8,317 nucleotides of DNA from Rubrobacteraceae bacterium (GTDB lineage Bacteria > Actinomycetota > Rubrobacteria > Rubrobacterales > Rubrobacteraceae), in contig JARDZQ010000051.1 of NCBI GenBank assembly GCA_029240775.1, forward strand, positions 1-8,317, in the 5' to 3' direction. Made by a program: the position numbers and the translations under genes. The notes under the pieces were generated by a model. The model was not told where the DNA came from. It worked only from the letters and a program-made list of their open reading frames with translations, and did no database searches. Shown here piece after piece: positions 1 through 6,862 of the stretch (the stretch's first letter is position 1; each line of letters starts with the position of its first letter).

Positions 1-345
1 GCGCTCGCCCTGCTGGCCGCAGAGGTCGCCGCCCGGTCCGCGATGCTCCTCGTGCTCGCCTTCGGTAAACCCGCCGAAGCGTCCTCCTCCTCAGTCCCCT
101 TCGTCCGCTCTCTCAGAGGCTGGCGCAAGACCGCCGGCGCGGCGCTCGCCCTCCTCGGCCCGCTACCGTTTCTCTTGCCCCTGGGAGGCTACGCCGCGCT
201 CGCTCTCGTGTCGGCGCCGCTGACCGCTCTCGCGGCGCTCCACGCATCGCGCCGGGCCTTCGGCGGCATAGGTGGCGACGTCGTAGGGGTCACAGGGGAG
301 ATGGCAAGGACGGTGCTGCTGGTCATCCTCTCCGCAACCGTATAG
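1..345 (+). CDS. cobS: Adenosylcobinamide-GDP ribazoletransferase (cobalamin synthase), C-terminal part
   Basis: The frame is open from base 1 to the TAG at 343-345 and gives the last 114 residues of a protein whose start lies left of the window. CobS is a polytopic membrane enzyme that joins adenosylcobinamide-GDP to alpha-ribazole (or its phosphate) in the last stage of vitamin B12 assembly. Seen here: a hydrophobic segment at the left edge, a Pro/Leu-rich hydrophobic stretch around 150-230, and near the end GGIGGDVVGVTGE. This matches the conserved C-terminal GG-x-x-GDV-x-G-x-x-x-E signature of the CobS family, followed by a final hydrophobic helix. The other cob genes are presumably upstream, outside the window. 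The next gene is convergent. The identification rests on this C-terminal signature and the membrane character; no catalytic N-terminal part is visible. Confidence 0.85.
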   Translation, partial: ALALLAAEVAARSAMLLVLAFGKPAEASSSSVPFVRSLRGWRKTAGAALALLGPLPFLLPLGGYAALALVSAPLTALAALHASRRAFGGIGGDVVGVTGEMARTVLLVILSATV

Positions 346-369
346 CCCCGGCTCGAAGAAGCCGGGGCC
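344..369. terminator. GC-rich hairpin between convergent genes
   Basis: GCCCCGGCT (345-353) pairs perfectly with AGCCGGGGC (360-368), giving a 9-bp stem with a 6-nt loop directly after the cobS stop codon. No U-run follows, so it is not a canonical intrinsic terminator. Its position between convergent genes suggests bidirectional termination or 3'-end protection (inference). Confidence 0.5.
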
Positions 370-381
370 AAGCTCGCCGCT

Positions 382-1107
382 CTAAGAAGCCAGGTCGTCG
401 CCTGGCTTCATCACGCGGACAGTGACGCCGGGGGCGATCTCGCTCACGTGCTGCTGGAACTCCTCGGCGGTGCCCGGTGTGAACGGGAAGGTCTGGTAGT
501 GGATCGGGACGACGTGCCGTACGCCCAGGAGCCGCGCCGCGTGCGCCGCCTCGAAGGGGCCCATCGTCACCTGATCGCCGATAGGCAGGAGCGCCAGGTC
601 GGGCCTGTAGAGCTCCCCGATCAGCTGCATGTCGCCGAAGACCGCGGTGTCTCCGGCGTGGTAGAGCCTGAAACCGCTCTCGAACTCGACCACGTAGCCC
701 AGAGGCTCGCCGCCGTAGATGAGGCTGCCGTCATCGAGGGGGATGCTCGAGGAATGGAACGCGTGCGTCGCGGTCACCTTGATGCCCCCAACCTCGATCG
801 TGCCACCCTTCTGGATCGGGATCCCATCCTCCACGCCCTGGCGCTGCAGGTAGGCGAAGATCTCGAAGTTGGAGACCGCCGTAGCACCCGTCTGGCCCAA
901 CAGCGGCAGCGCATCCGAGAAGTGGTCGAAGTGGCCGTGGGTGATGAGCATGGTGTCCAGCTCGCTCACCCGCTTCAGGTCGTCCGGTGTCTGGGGGTTA
1001 TCTGTGAGAAAGGGGTCTATGATGATCTGTTCGCCCCCGGCGGTCGTGAACTGGAAGGTCGAGTGACCGAGGTAGGTTATCCTGGTTCCGCCTAGCATCT
1101 CTTCCAC
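382..1107 (-). CDS. UPF0173-type metal-dependent hydrolase (metallo-beta-lactamase fold)
   Basis: This 241-residue protein covers a complete single-domain metallo-beta-lactamase fold of the UPF0173 group; the usual length is about 225-240. Metal-ligand motifs are in family order: LGHS (13-16), IDPF (30-33), HGHFDH (57-62), THAFHSS (114-120), HAGDT (150-154) and a C-terminal PIHY (201-204). These would bind a two-metal, probably zinc, centre. Members are predicted cytoplasmic hydrolases. The physiological substrate of the group is not known, so none is assigned. I chose the GTG at 1107-1105 because TGGAGG sits 6 nt upstream; an internal ATG at codon 4 has no better site. It is divergent from the GH15 gene and convergent with cobS. 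The last codons form a perfect hairpin (386-409). Confidence 0.9.
   Translation of the reverse strand: MEEMLGGTRITYLGHSTFQFTTAGGEQIIIDPFLTDNPQTPDDLKRVSELDTMLITHGHFDHFSDALPLLGQTGATAVSNFEIFAYLQRQGVEDGIPIQKGGTIEVGGIKVTATHAFHSSSIPLDDGSLIYGGEPLGYVVEFESGFRLYHAGDTAVFGDMQLIGELYRPDLALLPIGDQVTMGPFEAAHAARLLGVRHVVPIHYQTFPFTPGTAEEFQQHVSEIAPGVTVRVMKPGDDLAS
386..409 (-). terminator. Hairpin inside the 3' end of the hydrolase coding region
   Basis: GAAGCCAGG (386-394) and CCTGGCTTC (401-409) form a perfect 9-bp stem with a 6-nt loop. It overlaps the last codons of the - strand hydrolase, just before its TAG at 384-382. No U-tract follows on the - strand. With the neighbouring hairpin at 345-368 it makes a double stem-loop at the convergent junction. 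Confidence 0.4.
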
Positions 1108-1113
1108 GCTTTA

Positions 1114-1119
1114 CCTCCA
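1114..1119 (-). promoter_or_regulatory. Ribosome binding site of the UPF0173 hydrolase
   Basis: TGGAGG on the - strand lies 6 nt before the GTG at 1107. This decides the start in favour of GTG over the ATG at codon 4. Confidence 0.65.
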
Positions 1120-1352
1120 TGTGCTAGCTTCGTACGAACTCGAGACTTGAACAATGTACCGTATACCCGCGAGGTTTTCGGCAGAAACTGCGGCCGTAGC
1201 CACAGCATCTTCCCTCCGTGTAGGACGACGCATAACCGCCGCGGTGCCCCTGCAATACAGGGCTTCTCTCCCGTCTCCAGCCGGCTCGTGTCTGCATTCC
1301 GGCGTAGGCTGACCGCTAGCCGGTAAGATAAGGCCTGGAACGAGCGAAGACG

Positions 1353-1357
1353 AGGGG
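1353..1357 (+). promoter_or_regulatory. Ribosome binding site of the GH15 gene
   Basis: AGGGG within a purine-rich run (GACGAGGGGTGAGAG) ends 6 nt before the TTG at 1364. It supports this TTG as the start. The nearby GTG at 1357 is out of frame. Confidence 0.6.
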
Positions 1358-1363
1358 TGAGAG

Positions 1364-3169
1364 TTGGGTTACCTTCCGATAGAGGACCACGGGATCGTAG
1401 GGGACCTGCACACGGCGGCGCTCGTGGGAATGGATGGGACCATAGACTGGCTGTGCCTTCCCGCCTTCGATTCCCCGAGCGTCTTCTGCTCCATCCTCGA
1501 CGACGAGAAGGGCGGTCACTTCAGCCTGCGCCCGATGGACTACACCCGCAGCCAGCAGCTGTATCTGCCCGACACCAACGTGCTCTTGACCAGGTTCCTC
1601 GCCCCGCAGGGGATGGCCGAGATCCTGGACTTCATGCCGATACTCGAAGGCCCCGGGAGCCGCCACCGGCTGGTGCGCAACGTGCGCGTGGTACGCGGGA
1701 GGATGACCTTCGAGGTCGAGTGTCGTCCCGCCTTCGACTACGCGCGCAAGGAGCACTTCACCTCGGTCGGGAGGACGGGGGCGGTCTTCGCGTCGCGCGG
1801 CTCGTCCCACGCCTCTCTAGGGCTCTCGACCGAGGTGCCGCTCCAGGAGAGACCAGGAGGCGGGGCCGGGGCACGCTTCACGTTGAGCGAGGGTGAGCGC
1901 GCCACGTTCGTCCTGGCGGAGATCGAGGAGGGAGAGGGGCCGGGCGAGGTGCTCTCGGGGTGGGACTTCGAGGAGCTCCTGCGCAGCACGCTAGACTTCT
2001 GGCGGCGCTGGCTCTCGAAGAGTACTTACCGCGGTCGGTGGCGGGAGGAAGTGCACCGCTCGGCGCTGGTACTCAAGCTCATGGTCTACGACCCGACCGG
2101 GGCGCTGGTAGCAGCCCCCACGATGGGGTTGCCAGAGAGGATCGGGGGCGAGCGCAACTGGGACTACCGCTACACCTGGCTGCGCGATGCCGCCTTCACA
2201 CTCTACGCTCTCCTCTCCATCGGCTTCGACGAGGAGGCCCGTAACTTCATGGGTTACCTCAGGGCTCGCTGCGAGTGCGACTGGGATGGTCTCTTGCAGC
2301 CGCTCTACGGCATAGACGGCCGGGAGATCATCGCCGAGACGGAGCTGGATCACCTCTCGGGCTACATGAACTCCCGCCCGGTCAGGCTCGGCAACGCCGC
2401 GTACTGCCAGGTCCAGCTCGACCTCTACGGGGCCATCCTGGACGCGGCTTACCTCTACAACAAGCACGGTGCTCCCCTGGACCACGACCTCTGGCAGAAC
2501 CTGCGCAGGATACTCGCCTGGCTCAGCGAGAACTGGCAGAACCCGGACGAGGGGATCTGGGAGGTCCGTGGCGGCAAGCGGCAGTTCGTCTCCTCAAAGG
2601 TCATGAGCTGGGTCGCCCTCGAGCGGGCCGGGCGCATCGCCCGCCAGCGAGGGCTGCCAGCGGGGGACGGGCGCTGGATGTCCGAGCGCGACAGGATCTA
2701 TGAGGAGATCATAGAGAAGGGCTGGAACCCCGAGAAGAAGAGCTTCGTTCAGCACTACGGCTCGGATGCGCTCGACGCCTCGTTGCTCCTGATGCCCCTC
2801 ACGAAGTTCGTCGGGCCGACCGACCCTCGCTGGCTCTCGACCCTCGAGCAGATTCAGAGAGAACTGACCTACGACACCCTCGTGGACCGCTACAAGACGA
2901 ACGAAGCCGCCCCCGACGGCCTGAGCGGCGACGAGGGGAGCTTCAGCCTGTGTTCTTTCTGGTTGGTCGAGTGCCTGACGGGGGCCGGCCGCCTCGACGA
3001 GGCCCGGCTCGCCCTGGAGAAGATGTTCTCCTACGCCAACCATCTCGGACTCTATGCGGAGGAGATCGGACCCGGCGGTGAGGCACTGGGCAACTTCCCC
3101 CAGGCCCTGACCCATCTCTCCCTGATCAGTGCCGCCGTCCACCTCGACCGCGACCTCGGCGCCGCGTAG
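1364..3169 (+). CDS. GH15-family glycoside hydrolase (trehalase/glucoamylase-like)
   Basis: The 601-residue protein has the two-part layout of bacterial GH15 enzymes: an N-terminal beta-rich trehalase-like domain (about 1-160, opening YLPIEDHGIVGDLHTAALVG) and an (alpha/alpha)6-barrel catalytic domain. Family motifs are RNWDYRYTWLRDA (264-276), DEGIWEVRG (395-403) with Glu400 as the expected general acid, DEGSFSLCSFW (about 527-537), and LYAEEI (563-568), whose glutamate pair holds the expected general base. GNFPQALTHLSLI (576-588) closes it. GH15 inverting enzymes release glucose from alpha-glucosides. Actinobacterial members of this architecture include trehalases (mycobacterial type) as well as glucoamylases, so the substrate, trehalose or maltooligosaccharide, is left open. 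There is no signal peptide, so it is cytoplasmic. The TTG start is supported by the ribosome binding site at 1353-1357. It leads a co-directional cluster. Confidence 0.9.
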   Translation: MGYLPIEDHGIVGDLHTAALVGMDGTIDWLCLPAFDSPSVFCSILDDEKGGHFSLRPMDYTRSQQLYLPDTNVLLTRFLAPQGMAEILDFMPILEGPGSRHRLVRNVRVVRGRMTFEVECRPAFDYARKEHFTSVGRTGAVFASRGSSHASLGLSTEVPLQERPGGGAGARFTLSEGERATFVLAEIEEGEGPGEVLSGWDFEELLRSTLDFWRRWLSKSTYRGRWREEVHRSALVLKLMVYDPTGALVAAPTMGLPERIGGERNWDYRYTWLRDAAFTLYALLSIGFDEEARNFMGYLRARCECDWDGLLQPLYGIDGREIIAETELDHLSGYMNSRPVRLGNAAYCQVQLDLYGAILDAAYLYNKHGAPLDHDLWQNLRRILAWLSENWQNPDEGIWEVRGGKRQFVSSKVMSWVALERAGRIARQRGLPAGDGRWMSERDRIYEEIIEKGWNPEKKSFVQHYGSDALDASLLLMPLTKFVGPTDPRWLSTLEQIQRELTYDTLVDRYKTNEAAPDGLSGDEGSFSLCSFWLVECLTGAGRLDEARLALEKMFSYANHLGLYAEEIGPGGEALGNFPQALTHLSLISAAVHLDRDLGAA

Positions 3170-3170
3170 C

Positions 3171-4067
3171 GTGAGCCCTCCCCTTTTCGAGGCCGTCCCC
3201 AATTTCAGCGAGGGACGCGACGGGGCGAAGATCTCTCGCATCGTCGCCGCCGTCCGCGCTGTGGAGGGCGTCCGCATCCTCGACCTTCACTCCGACCCGG
3301 ACCACAATCGGAGCGTCCTGACGTTCGCCGGCCAGAAGGAACCCGTCCTCGAGGCAGCCGTCGCGCTGGCAGAGACCTGCGCCGCCGAGATAGACCTGAC
3401 CTCGCAGATCGGGGAGCATCCTAGGATGGGCTCGCTCGACGTGCTGCCCTTCGTGCCGCTCGCAGGGGCGACCCTCGAAGACGCCGCGCGCCTGGCCCAG
3501 GAGGCGGGGGAGAGGATCGGGGCCCTGGGGCTCCCGGTCTACCTCTACGAGGCTGCGGCGAGCGCACCGCACCGCCGCAACTTGGCCGACGTCCGCCGTG
3601 GCGGCTGCGAGGGTCTCGTCACCCGGATAAAAAATCCTCGCTGGCAGCCGGACTACGGACCGTCCGAGATCGACCCTCGCAAAGGAGGCGTCGCCATCGG
3701 AGCCCGCTCTTTCCTCGTGGCCTTCAACGCCTACCTCGATACTGACGACGTTGAGGTGGCGAAAGCGGTGGCCCGGGAGGTGAGGGAGCGCGACGGCGGC
3801 TTGCCGGGCGTGAAGGCGCTTGGGCTGAAGGTTGGCGGCAGGGCCCAGGTCTCGATGAACCTTACGGACCTGGAGAAGACTTCCATAGCAGACGCCGTCG
3901 AGGCCGTGAGAACCCTGGCCGCCGGACACGGGGCCTCGGTGGAGTCTACCGAGCTGGTGGGGCTCGCACCCCTGAATGCCATGCTTCAGGTAGTCAGACA
4001 CTACCTGAGGCTGCGAGGACTCGAAAGGGAGCATATACTGGAGGCAGCGTTCTGGAACGAGCCATGA
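3171..4067 (+). CDS. Glutamate formimidoyltransferase (single-domain FTCD formiminotransferase)
   Basis: It transfers the formimino group of N-formimino-L-glutamate, a histidine-degradation intermediate, to tetrahydrofolate, giving glutamate and 5-formimino-THF in the cytoplasm. At 298 residues it matches the formiminotransferase domain alone; the cyclodeaminase domain of mammalian FTCD is absent. Visible motifs: VPNFSEG (9-15), DHNRS (44-48), HPRMGSLDVLPFVPL (from His83, aligning with the catalytic His of the family), YLYEAA, RRNLADVRRGG (135-145), PRWQPDYGP, and GGVAIGAR, which opens the C-terminal subdomain. I chose GTG 3171 because it puts VPNFSEG at the usual distance from the N-terminus. 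An in-frame GTG at 3129 would add 14 residues inside the GH15 gene. No Shine-Dalgarno is visible, and only 1 nt separates it from the upstream stop, so translational coupling is likely. No hut gene is in the window. Confidence 0.9.
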   Translation: MSPPLFEAVPNFSEGRDGAKISRIVAAVRAVEGVRILDLHSDPDHNRSVLTFAGQKEPVLEAAVALAETCAAEIDLTSQIGEHPRMGSLDVLPFVPLAGATLEDAARLAQEAGERIGALGLPVYLYEAAASAPHRRNLADVRRGGCEGLVTRIKNPRWQPDYGPSEIDPRKGGVAIGARSFLVAFNAYLDTDDVEVAKAVAREVRERDGGLPGVKALGLKVGGRAQVSMNLTDLEKTSIADAVEAVRTLAAGHGASVESTELVGLAPLNAMLQVVRHYLRLRGLEREHILEAAFWNEP

Positions 4068-4533
4068 CACCAGGGGAAGCGGTGCTGGTCTACTGTGCCG
4101 GACCGTTGTACTCCGAGGCGGAGAAGCGGTTCAACCAGCGGCTGACGACCAGACTGGAGGAAACCGGGTTCAGCGTGTTCTTACCCCAGCGCGACGGCGT
4201 AGGGAAGGACAAAGATGTCGCGAAGGTAGCGACGTCGCGCCATGTTCGACCTCGACAAATCCAAGATCTTAAGCGGACGTGTCCCACTTCGTGCTCGATA
4301 GGCGGGTTCCGGACGAGGGAGCGTGCGTGGAGTGGAGTATCTCCCGCTGCCACAGGGAGCTCGAGCGTTGGGAGAAGCTGCTCATCACACTCCGCACCGA
4401 CACCCGCGCGACGTTCCTCGATTCTCACCTCAACCCGATGGTGGACTACATCGCCGAAGATGAGGGAAAGCTATTGCAGATACTGAAGGATTACAGAGCC
4501 AAACGTGGATCGATAACCGAGAATGAGTTTTGA
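4064..4533 (+). pseudogene. Nucleoside 2-deoxyribosyltransferase remnant, two frameshifts
   Basis: The ATG at 4064 overlaps the preceding stop as ATGA. The first frame reads VYCAGPLYSEAEKRFNQRL and FLPQRDG, the N-terminal signature of the nucleoside 2-deoxyribosyltransferase family (PF05014), which moves or hydrolyses deoxyribosyl groups of purine or pyrimidine deoxynucleosides. Homology then jumps frame twice: MFDLDKSKILS (4242-4274) in the second frame, and ADVSHFVLDRRVPDEGACVE (from about 4273) through DTRATFLDSHLNPMVDYIAE to the TGA at 4531-4533 in the third. Restoring two bases at each junction gives one frame of 157 residues, the usual family length. The normally conserved Gly after VLD is Arg, and the segment after the conserved Glu (VEWSISRC) departs from the usual small/hydrophobic pattern, so decay beyond the indels is likely. 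Sequencing error at the indels cannot be excluded. Confidence 0.75.
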
Positions 4534-4551
4534 TTCAGAACCCACGCGACA

Positions 4552-4559
4552 GGGAGGAG
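4552..4559 (+). promoter_or_regulatory. Strong ribosome binding site deciding the nitrilase start
   Basis: GGGAGGAG, followed by a second GGAG, lies just upstream of GTG 4566, with GGAGG 8 nt from the start. It favours this GTG over the in-frame TTG at 4530, which overlaps the upstream TGA and has no such site. Confidence 0.7.
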
Positions 4560-4565
4560 AGGAGA

Positions 4566-5390
4566 GTGAGCGGAAGAGGGCTTGTTGTGGCGGCGATACA
4601 GATGTCCTCGACGCCGGATAAAGAGGAGAACAAAGCGACGGCGGAGGCGCTCGTCCGGGAGGCCGCGTCCTCTGGTGCCGATCTCGTGGCGCTGCCGGAG
4701 CTCTGGAGCTGCCACGGGCTCGACGAGGTCTACCGCGAGAACGCCGAGCCCGTCCCAGGCCCCACGACGGCGTTTCTAGGCTCCCTCGCGCGAGAGCTCG
4801 GCGTGTACGTGCTTGGAGGGTCGATCCTGGAGGGCGAGCCCGGCGCGGAGCGGTTGTCCAACACGTCCACCTTCTTCGATCCTTCGGGGGAGATGACGGC
4901 TGTCTACCGCAAGATCCACCTCTTCGACGTGAAGGTTTCGGAGAGAGAGTACCTGGAGAGCGCGAACATCGCACCGGGCGCCGAGATAGTGACGGCCAAA
5001 GCGGGCCCTGCCACCCTAGGGCTCTCGGTCTGCTACGATGTGCGCTTCCCCGAACTCTATAGGCTCCTCGCTCTGCGCGGAGCGGAGATCCTGGCGGTCC
5101 CGGCAGCGTTCACCTTGCAGACGGGCAAGGACCACTGGGAGCTCCTGCTCAGGGCGCGGGCCGTCGAGAACCAGGCGTTCGTCGTCGCGCCTGCGCAGTG
5201 GGGCCGGAAGGCGGACGGGCGCTGGACCTACGGGCGGTCCATGATCGTGGACCCGTGGGGCACCGTCCTCGCTACGTGTCCCGACCGCGACGGCTACGCG
5301 CTCGCGGCCCTCGACCTCGACTACCTGGACCGCTTCCGCGCCGAGTTCCCGGCGCTCGCTAACCGCCGGCCTGAAGCCTACGACTGGTAG
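4566..5390 (+). CDS. Carbon-nitrogen hydrolase, Nit1 (deaminated glutathione amidase)-like
   Basis: This 274-residue nitrilase-superfamily amidase has the catalytic Glu-Lys-Cys triad: Glu45 in LPELWSC, Lys116 in YRKIHLFDV and Cys156 in LSVCYDVRFPELYR. The stretch after the cysteine (VPAAFTLQTGKDHWELLLRA, then RAVENQAFVVAPAQ and YGRSMIVDPWGTVLA) is typical of the Nit1/NitFhit branch, whose characterised members are cytoplasmic amidases that repair deaminated glutathione. The actual substrate here is uncertain, because glutathione is uncommon in Actinobacteria if that is the host; other omega-amide acids are possible. The start is GTG 4566, set by the strong ribosome binding site at 4552-4559; TTG 4530 would add 12 residues. 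It is the last gene of the + strand cluster. A 10-bp inverted repeat spans its stop codon. Confidence 0.88.
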   Translation: MSGRGLVVAAIQMSSTPDKEENKATAEALVREAASSGADLVALPELWSCHGLDEVYRENAEPVPGPTTAFLGSLARELGVYVLGGSILEGEPGAERLSNTSTFFDPSGEMTAVYRKIHLFDVKVSEREYLESANIAPGAEIVTAKAGPATLGLSVCYDVRFPELYRLLALRGAEILAVPAAFTLQTGKDHWELLLRARAVENQAFVVAPAQWGRKADGRWTYGRSMIVDPWGTVLATCPDRDGYALAALDLDYLDRFRAEFPALANRRPEAYDW

Positions 5391-5410
5391 CATCCTAGGA
5401 AGGCTTCAGG
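5370..5410. terminator. Inverted repeat spanning the nitrilase stop, between convergent genes
   Basis: CCTGAAGCCT (5370-5379) is the exact reverse complement of AGGCTTCAGG (5401-5410). The 21-nt spacer holds the nitrilase TAG and a small palindrome TCCTAGGA (5393-5400). No U-tract follows. The position suggests a bidirectional terminator shared with the converging permease gene (inference). Confidence 0.45.
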
Positions 5411-5425
5411 GGTTTGGGGGCCGCG

Positions 5426-6841
5426 TCAGCGCACGACCAGCCCCGCGAGGCTCAGGATCACGACGCAGACGAGCACGGGGGGTAGCGCCGCCCTGGTGAT
5501 GTCTCCCTCGCGCCCGAGCAGGCCCGTGGCGGTGGCGGCCAGGATGACGCGCTGCGGAGCGAGCAGGCTGGCGTGGCTGCCCGAGACGTTCTGCGTCGCA
5601 GCGGTGAGCGGCTGCGAGACGCCGAGGTCGCGCGCCGCCTCGATCTGGAGCGGCATGAAGAGCGCGTTGGAGGCGGCGTTGGATCCGGTGAGCGCCCCGC
5701 CTAGCGCGCCGACGACGGGCGCCACGGCGAGGTAGAGCCCCCCGAACGCTGTCGCCGCCGACGCGAGGAGCGCCGCCGCCCCGGAGCTGGCGACGACCTG
5801 TCCCGCGAGGACGAAGGTGAGCACCGCCCCCGCCGTCGGTAGCCACTGCCGGAAGGTCGCCAGCAGCGAGGTGTTCACTTCCTGTCCCCGAAGCCCGAGT
5901 AGCGCCGCAGCAAATGCACAGGAGAGCAGCAGCGGCAGACCGGGTCCCACAAATACCGGACCGAGGCTCTGCGCGAGTTGCCTCAGAGAGGCCGACCCGT
6001 TGGCCAGAAGCAGCAGCGCGAGGAGGAACGCATAGGGCAGGAGCGCCCGGACCGGGACCCCGGGGCCGCGCAGTCGCCGCCACCGCAACCCGAGGAACCC
6101 CGCAGTCGCAGCGAGGCCGCCGACGGCTCCAGAGAGCTCGGGCACCATGTACGCGCTCGCGAGCAACGTGCCGACCCCCGCGAGGAGACCGAGGCTGAAG
6201 GCCTCTACGCCGTGCCTGCGGACGCCCACCCACCCGCCGGCGAGCGCGGCGGCCGAGACGGCGTAGACCGGGAACAGGGGGAGGCTCAGGAGCGCGCTCC
6301 AGTCGGAGAGCGCCGCGAAACTCATCCCCGAGAGGTCCGCCCCGATGACGGTCCCTACACCCAGAGCGCCCCACGGTACCGCGCACTGACCCCAGCTCGA
6401 GAGAACCGCCGCCCGCAGCGGAGAGAACCCGGCCGCAAGCAATATGGGAGCGCTGATGACCACCGCCACCCCGAACCCCGTTACCGACTCGAAGAAGGGT
6501 GCCGCCCCGATCACCACCCCGACCGCGAGAGCCTCCTTCTGGGGCTCTAACCTCCCGAGAAAACGCGACACCGCATCTATCGCCCTACCCGCCGAGAGCA
6601 CGTTGTAGAGCAACAGACCGCCGAAGAGCACGTAGAGCACCGTCCCCGATGTCCCCAATCCCTCCGCGAACGCTGCCGAGAGCCCCGACGCATCCAGCCG
6701 CGGCCACAGCACCGCCCCCCCGAGCGCCGCACCTAACGCCGCCACACCAGCCCACACCGCCGGTAATCTCATTCCGAGCAACGCTACCCCGGCTACCACG
6801 AACGGGGCCGCCGCCACGAGGAAACTCATCATGTCTACCAT
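5426..6841 (-). CDS. L-lactate permease family (LctP/LldP) transporter
   Basis: This 471-residue polytopic membrane protein, hydrophobic throughout with roughly a dozen membrane spans, belongs to the lactate permease family (TC 2.A.14), proton-coupled importers of lactate, glycolate and related hydroxy acids. Family motifs: FFESVTGFGV (116-125), PWGALGVGT (156-164), GGALTGSNAASNALF (381-395) and a C-terminal NVSGSHASLLAPQRVILA. It is shorter than E. coli LldP (about 550), mainly in loops, but both conserved blocks and both ends are present. Start: ATG 6841, with in-frame ATGs at codons 4 and 5. None has a Shine-Dalgarno, so initiation may be leaderless. It is divergent from the HTH-cupin gene 21 nt away, its probable regulator. 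It has no lactate dehydrogenase or oxidase neighbour in the window, so the exact substrate is open. Confidence 0.88.
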   Translation of the reverse strand: MVDMMSFLVAAAPFVVAGVALLGMRLPAVWAGVAALGAALGGAVLWPRLDASGLSAAFAEGLGTSGTVLYVLFGGLLLYNVLSAGRAIDAVSRFLGRLEPQKEALAVGVVIGAAPFFESVTGFGVAVVISAPILLAAGFSPLRAAVLSSWGQCAVPWGALGVGTVIGADLSGMSFAALSDWSALLSLPLFPVYAVSAAALAGGWVGVRRHGVEAFSLGLLAGVGTLLASAYMVPELSGAVGGLAATAGFLGLRWRRLRGPGVPVRALLPYAFLLALLLLANGSASLRQLAQSLGPVFVGPGLPLLLSCAFAAALLGLRGQEVNTSLLATFRQWLPTAGAVLTFVLAGQVVASSGAAALLASAATAFGGLYLAVAPVVGALGGALTGSNAASNALFMPLQIEAARDLGVSQPLTAATQNVSGSHASLLAPQRVILAATATGLLGREGDITRAALPPVLVCVVILSLAGLVVR

Positions 6842-6862
6842 GATAAACTTATTTCTATCAAA
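6842..6862. promoter_or_regulatory. AT-rich divergent promoter/operator, permease / HTH-cupin
   Basis: This short AT-rich gap stands out in GC-rich surroundings. TGATA (6841-6845) and TATCA (6856-6860) form an inverted repeat with 10-nt spacing. On the - strand TAGAAA (6857-6852), with TTGTAG (6881-6876) 18 nt upstream, is a weak -10/-35 pair. On the + strand TAAACT (6845-6850) is a weak -10. The elements overlap, so one bound regulator could control both directions (inference). Confidence 0.4.

Larger units (their letters stand above)
1108..1363. promoter_or_regulatory. Divergent promoter region, hydrolase / GH15 cluster
   Basis: This 256-nt non-coding gap separates two divergent genes, so it should carry the promoter for each. 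No consensus -35/-10 pair stands out. TAAGAT (1324-1329) is a weak -10 candidate for the + strand cluster. A perfect 10-bp palindrome TTCGTACGAA (1129-1138) lies 21 nt upstream of the hydrolase start and could be an operator. I see no small ORF, riboswitch or transposon end here. Confidence 0.35.

Noticed and set aside
448..1095. 215-codon + strand open frame opposite the UPF0173 hydrolase
   Set aside because: It is an antisense shadow in GC-rich DNA. The - strand frame carries all the metallo-beta-lactamase motifs.
1147..1167. TTGAAC with TATACC downstream as a promoter in the divergent gap
   Set aside because: The spacing between the two hexamers is only 9 nt, far from the usual 16-18.
3129..3170. 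GTG 3129 as the start of the formimidoyltransferase
   Set aside because: It would overlap the GH15 gene by 41 nt, has no ribosome binding site, and adds 14 residues before the family's usual N-terminus.
3126..4070. 314-codon - strand open frame opposite the formimidoyltransferase
   Set aside because: It is antisense to a gene with clear family motifs, has no recognisable domain, and is explained by high GC content.
4530..4565. TTG 4530 as the nitrilase start
   Set aside because: There is no Shine-Dalgarno there, and the strong GGGAGGAG site would then lie inside the coding region; GTG 4566 fits better.
5406..6386. 326-codon - strand frame overlapping the permease gene
   Set aside because: Its composition is Arg/Gly/Ala-rich with no motifs. 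It is an alternative frame of the lactate permease gene, whose conserved blocks are in the other frame.
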